Below are positions 60,402 through 64,000 of a stretch of 64,000 bases of DNA, one piece after another. Under the pieces are notes generated by a model, which searched no databases, was not told the DNA's origin, and saw nothing but the letters and a program-made list of their open reading frames with translations. Location of the stretch: assembly GCF_050589625.1 (NCBI RefSeq), contig NZ_JBNGOP010000026.1, positions 12,686 to 76,685 of the forward strand, written 5' to 3'. The translations under genes were made by a program, and so were the position numbers. Position 1 is the stretch's first letter. Each line of letters starts with the position of its first letter. This stretch comes from Pelagihabitans sp947500445. GTDB taxonomy: Bacteria; Bacteroidota; Bacteroidia; Flavobacteriales; Flavobacteriaceae.

Positions 60402-61883
60402 ATGGATTATATCATATCGCTCGATCAAGGTACCACGAGTTCAAGGGCATTGCTTGTTGATGCCAAAGGAACTATTCAAGGAATGGTACAAAGGGAATTC
60501 AAACAGATTTTTCCAAAGTCGGGATGGGTGGAACATGATGCAAACGAAATTTTGGCCTCACAATTGGGAGTGCTGGACGAATTGATCAAGAAGGAAGGGG
60601 TTTCCGCTTCCGATGTTAAGGCGATCGGTATTACCAACCAACGGGAAACAACCGTAGTATGGGACAAGCATACCGGTGAACCGGTTTACAATGCCATTGT
60701 TTGGCAAGACAAACGAACGGCCGATATCTGCGAACATTTGACCAATAGTGGTCTCACCGAGCACGTGCGCAAAACTACCGGTTTGGTCATCGACTCCTAT
60801 TTTGCGGGCACTAAGGTGAAATGGATCCTCGACAATGTGGAAGGTGCACGGGAAAGAGCGGAAAAGGGCGACCTGTTGATGGGAACCATCGATAGCTGGC
60901 TCGTGTGGAACATGTCTACCGAGAAAAATCATATCACCGATTATACCAATGCTTCCCGAACGATGATCTATGATATCGTCAACCTGAAATGGGACGATAA
61001 AATGCTGACGGCATTGGATATCCCCAAAAGCATGTTGCCCGAGGTAAAGCCTTCGGCATATCATTTTGGCGACTACGCGCTTAACGGCACCGCCATACCC
61101 ATTGCGGGAATCGCCGGGGACCAGCAAGCGGCCCTATTCGGGCAGGGTTGTTTTAAGGAGGGAACGGCTAAAAACACCTATGGCACCGGATGCTTTATGC
61201 TTATGAATACCGGGGAGACCCCACAATTTTCCAAAAATGGACTGTTGACCACCATCGCCTACGGCTTGGACGGGAAAGTGAACTATGCCTTTGAAGGAAG
61301 TATTTTTATCGCCGGGGCGGCCATACAATGGTTACGTGACGGTCTGGAACTTATAAAAGATGCCAAGGAAACCGAAGGCTTGGCCGATTCCATCGAAGGG
61401 GAGAACCCAGTGTATGTTGTGCCCGCCTTTGCCGGTCTGGGAGCGCCCTATTGGGATATGTATGCCAGAGGGGCCGTATTCGGGCTTACCCGAGATACCG
61501 GAAAGGCCCATTTGGCAAAAGCGACCTTGGAGTCCTTGGCCTATCAGACCAAGGATATTCTCAAGGCAATGGAAGACGATTCGGGAATACAGCTCGAAAA
61601 CCTTCGGGTGGACGGGGGTGCCTGCGCCAATAACCATTTGATGCAATTTCAGGCCGATATCTTGGATACCGAAGTGCATCGACCAGAAGTCATCGAATCT
61701 ACCGCCATGGGTGCCGCCTTTCTTGCGGGAATTCAGGTAGGACTTTGGACACAAGCGGATATCGACCAAAACCGCCCCATGAACCGGATTTTTAAACCGA
61801 CGTTCGATCGGGTAAAACGAAAAAGATTGTACGACAAATGGCAGAAAGCCGTGGAGCGTACCAAAGGTTGGGAAGAACAATAA
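60402..61883 (+). CDS. glpK: Glycerol kinase
   Basis: Phosphorylates glycerol to glycerol 3-phosphate. The 493-aa FGGY kinase begins MDYIISLDQGTTSSRALLVD. It contains GITNQRETTVVWDKHTGEPVYNAIVWQDKR, catalytic Asp in GIAGDQQAALFGQGC, and NTYGTGCFMLMNTG. FVPAFAGLGAPYWD-like text (VVPAFAGLGAPYWDMYARG) and the C-terminal DGGACANNHLMQFQADI complete the pattern. It is followed 56 bases later by glpD, so the pair forms a glycerol utilisation operon. No glycerol facilitator gene is seen inside the window; it may follow beyond base 64000. Confidence 0.97.
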   Translation: MDYIISLDQGTTSSRALLVDAKGTIQGMVQREFKQIFPKSGWVEHDANEILASQLGVLDELIKKEGVSASDVKAIGITNQRETTVVWDKHTGEPVYNAIVWQDKRTADICEHLTNSGLTEHVRKTTGLVIDSYFAGTKVKWILDNVEGARERAEKGDLLMGTIDSWLVWNMSTEKNHITDYTNASRTMIYDIVNLKWDDKMLTALDIPKSMLPEVKPSAYHFGDYALNGTAIPIAGIAGDQQAALFGQGCFKEGTAKNTYGTGCFMLMNTGETPQFSKNGLLTTIAYGLDGKVNYAFEGSIFIAGAAIQWLRDGLELIKDAKETEGLADSIEGENPVYVVPAFAGLGAPYWDMYARGAVFGLTRDTGKAHLAKATLESLAYQTKDILKAMEDDSGIQLENLRVDGGACANNHLMQFQADILDTEVHRPEVIESTAMGAAFLAGIQVGLWTQADIDQNRPMNRIFKPTFDRVKRKRLYDKWQKAVERTKGWEEQ

Positions 61884-61939
61884 AAATTTGCGCAATATAT
61901 AAACACAACCCTTGTAACTAGGGTGGAAATGAAAAGGGA

Positions 61940-63610
61940 ATGTCAAAAAATATCAAGTTTTCAAATTTAAATCGAAAAAAAACGGTTGCCAAAATGGCCA
62001 AGGAAACCTATGATTTAGTGGTCATTGGTGGTGGAATAACCGGAGGGGGTATCGCCTTGGATGCCGCTTCGCGAGGGCTGAAAGTAGCGCTGGTGGAAAA
62101 GGGTGATTTTGCATCGGGTACCAGCAGCAAGTCTACCAAACTTATCCATGGTGGACTGCGTTATTTGAAGCAGTTCGATTTTTGGTTGGTGAAAGAAGTA
62201 GGGTCGGAACGCGCGATCGTACATAAGCTGGCACCACACTTGGTATTGCCCGAAAAAATGCTATTGCCATTGATCGAAAACGGGTCTTACGGGAAATGGC
62301 TTACTTCCATAGGTCTGAAAGTATATGATATTTTGGCGCAGGTAACCGGAGATGACAAGCGAAAGATGTTGGAGAAAAAGGAGGCCATGAAATTGGAACC
62401 CTTGCTTCCAAAAAAAATAGTGAAAGGAGCCGGATACTACGCCGAGTACCGTACCGATGATGCCCGACTGACCATCGAAAATATAAAGACCAGTCTGCAA
62501 TTTGGTGCACAAGCGCTGAACTATGCGGCAGTGACCGATTTTGTATATGAAGAGGATACCATCGCTGGAGTGGTAGTAAAGGACGGGGTTTCCGGAGAAT
62601 CGTTAACGATAAAGTCGAACTATGTCGTAAGTGCCGCAGGGCCTTGGGTCGATGAACTCCGTGTGGTGAACAACTCCAAAAAAGGGAAACGCCTGCACTT
62701 AACGAAAGGGGTGCATTTGGTTTTCCCATATGAAAAATTGCCCTTAAAGCATTCTACCTATTTTGATGTACCCGATGGCCGTATGATGTTTGCCATTCCA
62801 AGAGGGAAAGTGACCTATGTCGGTACTTCGGATACCAACTACAATGATAATAAGGATAAAGTGACCACTGATCTGGCCGATGCGATCTATATCATATCGG
62901 CGGTAAACAATATGTTCCCGAAAATTGAATTGGAGCTGGACGACGTCATATCATCTTGGGCCGGACTCCGCCCGTTGATTCACGAAGAAGGGAAGTCGGC
63001 CTCCGAATTATCGCGGAAAGATGAAATTTTCACCTCGGAAACCGGTCTGATCAGTATCGCCGGTGGAAAATTGACCGGGTACCGGAAAATGGCGGAACGG
63101 ATCGTGGACCGCATCGCCAAAAAAATGGAAGAAGTGGGCGGTAAAAAACTAAAGGAGTGTACCACCGATGCCATTCCGCTATGTGGCAATACCGATTTTA
63201 AAAAGTTCAAACACGTTACCAAATACATCGACGCAATCTTCGAACGGATAAAAGCCGATGGCTTTACCGAATACGACGCCTGGTTTTTGGTGACCAACTA
63301 CGGAAAACAGACAGAAACGATTTTGGAGACCTATGCCGCATTAAAAGATGAGGATCCTTATGTACGATTGATCAAGGCCGAACTGCGTTTTGGAATCGAT
63401 TATGAGATGGTACAGAACCCAATGGACTTCTTTATCAGGAGAACGGGCCGTTTGTATTTCGATATCGATAGTATCCGTAACCATCTGGAGTCGATATTGG
63501 AGGAGTTCAAAACCATTTACAAAACCGACGATGCGCAACTGCTCGCCTGGAAAGAAACGCTTCAAAACGAAATGGCCGAACATTCCGATTTTTCCTTGGA
63601 ACGGGTGTGA
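61940..63610 (+). CDS. glpD: Glycerol-3-phosphate dehydrogenase (FAD, GlpD/GlpA type)
   Basis: Oxidises glycerol 3-phosphate to dihydroxyacetone phosphate, passing electrons to the quinone pool at the inner membrane. The 556-aa protein has the FAD loop DLVVIGGGITGGGIALDAASRG after a short N-terminal extension (an ATG at 61994 is an alternative start). GTSSKSTKLIHGGLRYLKQFDF is characteristic, followed by the substrate region and a C-terminal cap domain ending in EHSDFSLERV. Downstream of glpK in the same operon. Confidence 0.95.
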   Translation: MSKNIKFSNLNRKKTVAKMAKETYDLVVIGGGITGGGIALDAASRGLKVALVEKGDFASGTSSKSTKLIHGGLRYLKQFDFWLVKEVGSERAIVHKLAPHLVLPEKMLLPLIENGSYGKWLTSIGLKVYDILAQVTGDDKRKMLEKKEAMKLEPLLPKKIVKGAGYYAEYRTDDARLTIENIKTSLQFGAQALNYAAVTDFVYEEDTIAGVVVKDGVSGESLTIKSNYVVSAAGPWVDELRVVNNSKKGKRLHLTKGVHLVFPYEKLPLKHSTYFDVPDGRMMFAIPRGKVTYVGTSDTNYNDNKDKVTTDLADAIYIISAVNNMFPKIELELDDVISSWAGLRPLIHEEGKSASELSRKDEIFTSETGLISIAGGKLTGYRKMAERIVDRIAKKMEEVGGKKLKECTTDAIPLCGNTDFKKFKHVTKYIDAIFERIKADGFTEYDAWFLVTNYGKQTETILETYAALKDEDPYVRLIKAELRFGIDYEMVQNPMDFFIRRTGRLYFDIDSIRNHLESILEEFKTIYKTDDAQLLAWKETLQNEMAEHSDFSLERV

Positions 63611-64000
63611 AAAGGGGGGAAAGGAGAAAGGACCGCTGCACTTAAAGAAAGTTCAAGCGCAAGTGTCAAGTGCAAGCTCAAAACCATGCTAAGTACTAAT
63701 TACTTTGCACCAAGTACTTTCAATTGTTCATTGTTTATTACCTAATTGCTCATTGAAAAAAAGACCGCTGCGCTGAAAGAAGAAGGAGGAAGGAGCCTTT
63801 CAGCCAATCAAAGAAAAGTATGTCCGGTCGAGCGGAGTCCAGACCTCTGTTCAACTACAAACGCAAAAATCAAATTCAAACACAAGTTCGAACCCATCAA
63901 CCTCTTTCTACTCATTACTCAATAGTCAATAGTGTCCGGTTAATGTAATAGTAATCTTTGTAAAGACCTTAAAAATATACAAGTTACGGCCGTTCTTTGA
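63611..64000. other. Repeat-rich non-coding right edge
   Basis: No gene seen. GACCGCTGCACTTAAAGAAAG (about 63633-63653) and GACCGCTGCGCTGAAAGAAG (about 63762-63781) are imperfect direct repeats. TCCGGTCGAGCGGAGTC (63822-63838) resembles a palindromic intergenic repeat common in flavobacterial genomes. AGTGTCCGGTTAA at 63931-63943 looks like the terminal inverted repeat of an insertion sequence whose transposase would lie beyond the window. The remaining text is short A/C-rich runs. Confidence 0.45.

Overview
The window is chromosomal DNA from a member of the Bacteroidota, almost certainly a marine-type Flavobacteriaceae. The evidence is a type IX secretion C-terminal domain on a secreted beta-propeller protein, a complete Bat (aerotolerance) operon, an IPExxxVDY-family protein coupled to pyruvate kinase, and many promoters of the Bacteroidota TANNTTTG (-7) type. 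No rRNA, tRNA, CRISPR array, phage or plasmid genes were seen. All assignments come from reading the sequence; no database search was possible.

Layout. 1-1.2 kb: start of a UvrD/AddA-like helicase and a Mn/Fe superoxide dismutase. 1.2-2.98 kb: a long region without protein genes that holds four spaced copies of a ~71-nt element. Each copy has its own -7 box, a 39-nt near-invariant block and an intrinsic terminator whose stem covaries, all on the minus strand. This looks like a multicopy small-RNA array and is the best candidate here for an undescribed system. 3-12 kb: housekeeping cluster of purF, PfkB kinase, RNase HI and purN (minus), then acpP, fabF, rnc, IPExxxVDY protein and pyk (plus). 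12-18.5 kb: PAS protein, cupredoxin-like protein, dinB, an NAD(P)-binding protein, a CYTH protein, a patch of small mobile elements and a decayed gene, then pheS and its usual small partner. 18.5-23.2 kb: SulP transporter, beta-carbonic anhydrase, SulP transporter, a likely bicarbonate-handling module. 23.4-32.7 kb: minus-strand operon moxR, DUF58, BatD-like protein, batA, batB, batC, batD, batE. 32.8-37.3 kb: aldo/keto reductase, YdfG-like SDR, AlbA_2 protein, fructokinase-like kinase and a small lipoprotein. 37.5-45 kb: 1222-aa T9SS cargo protein, metallophosphatase, acyl-ACP desaturase, helix-hairpin-helix membrane protein and OmpA-like protein. 45.7-49.5 kb: ALDH7-type dehydrogenase, NTF2-like protein, DUF1304 protein, 3-hydroxyanthranilate dioxygenase and a CAP lipoprotein. 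49.9-60.3 kb: giant alpha-2-macroglobulin lipoprotein with an intact thioester, DUF1963 protein, CvpA, two small genes and penicillin-binding protein 1C. 60.4-63.6 kb: glpK and glpD. The last 390 bases are non-coding and repeat-rich.

A family of ~160-183-bp elements with TTATACC-type inverted ends (13.7, 16.2, 16.9, 48.8 and 56.4 kb) is scattered between genes, always at gene ends. A second element with perfect 20-bp inverted repeats has inserted into one of them.

Themes: the alpha-2-macroglobulin and PBP1C fit the known bacterial pairing of a protease-trapping lipoprotein with a peptidoglycan-repair enzyme. The Bat operon is an envelope/stress module with an AAA+ chaperone and VWA-domain membrane proteins. 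The acpP-fabF block and the desaturase serve fatty-acid synthesis, and glpK-glpD channel glycerol into central metabolism.
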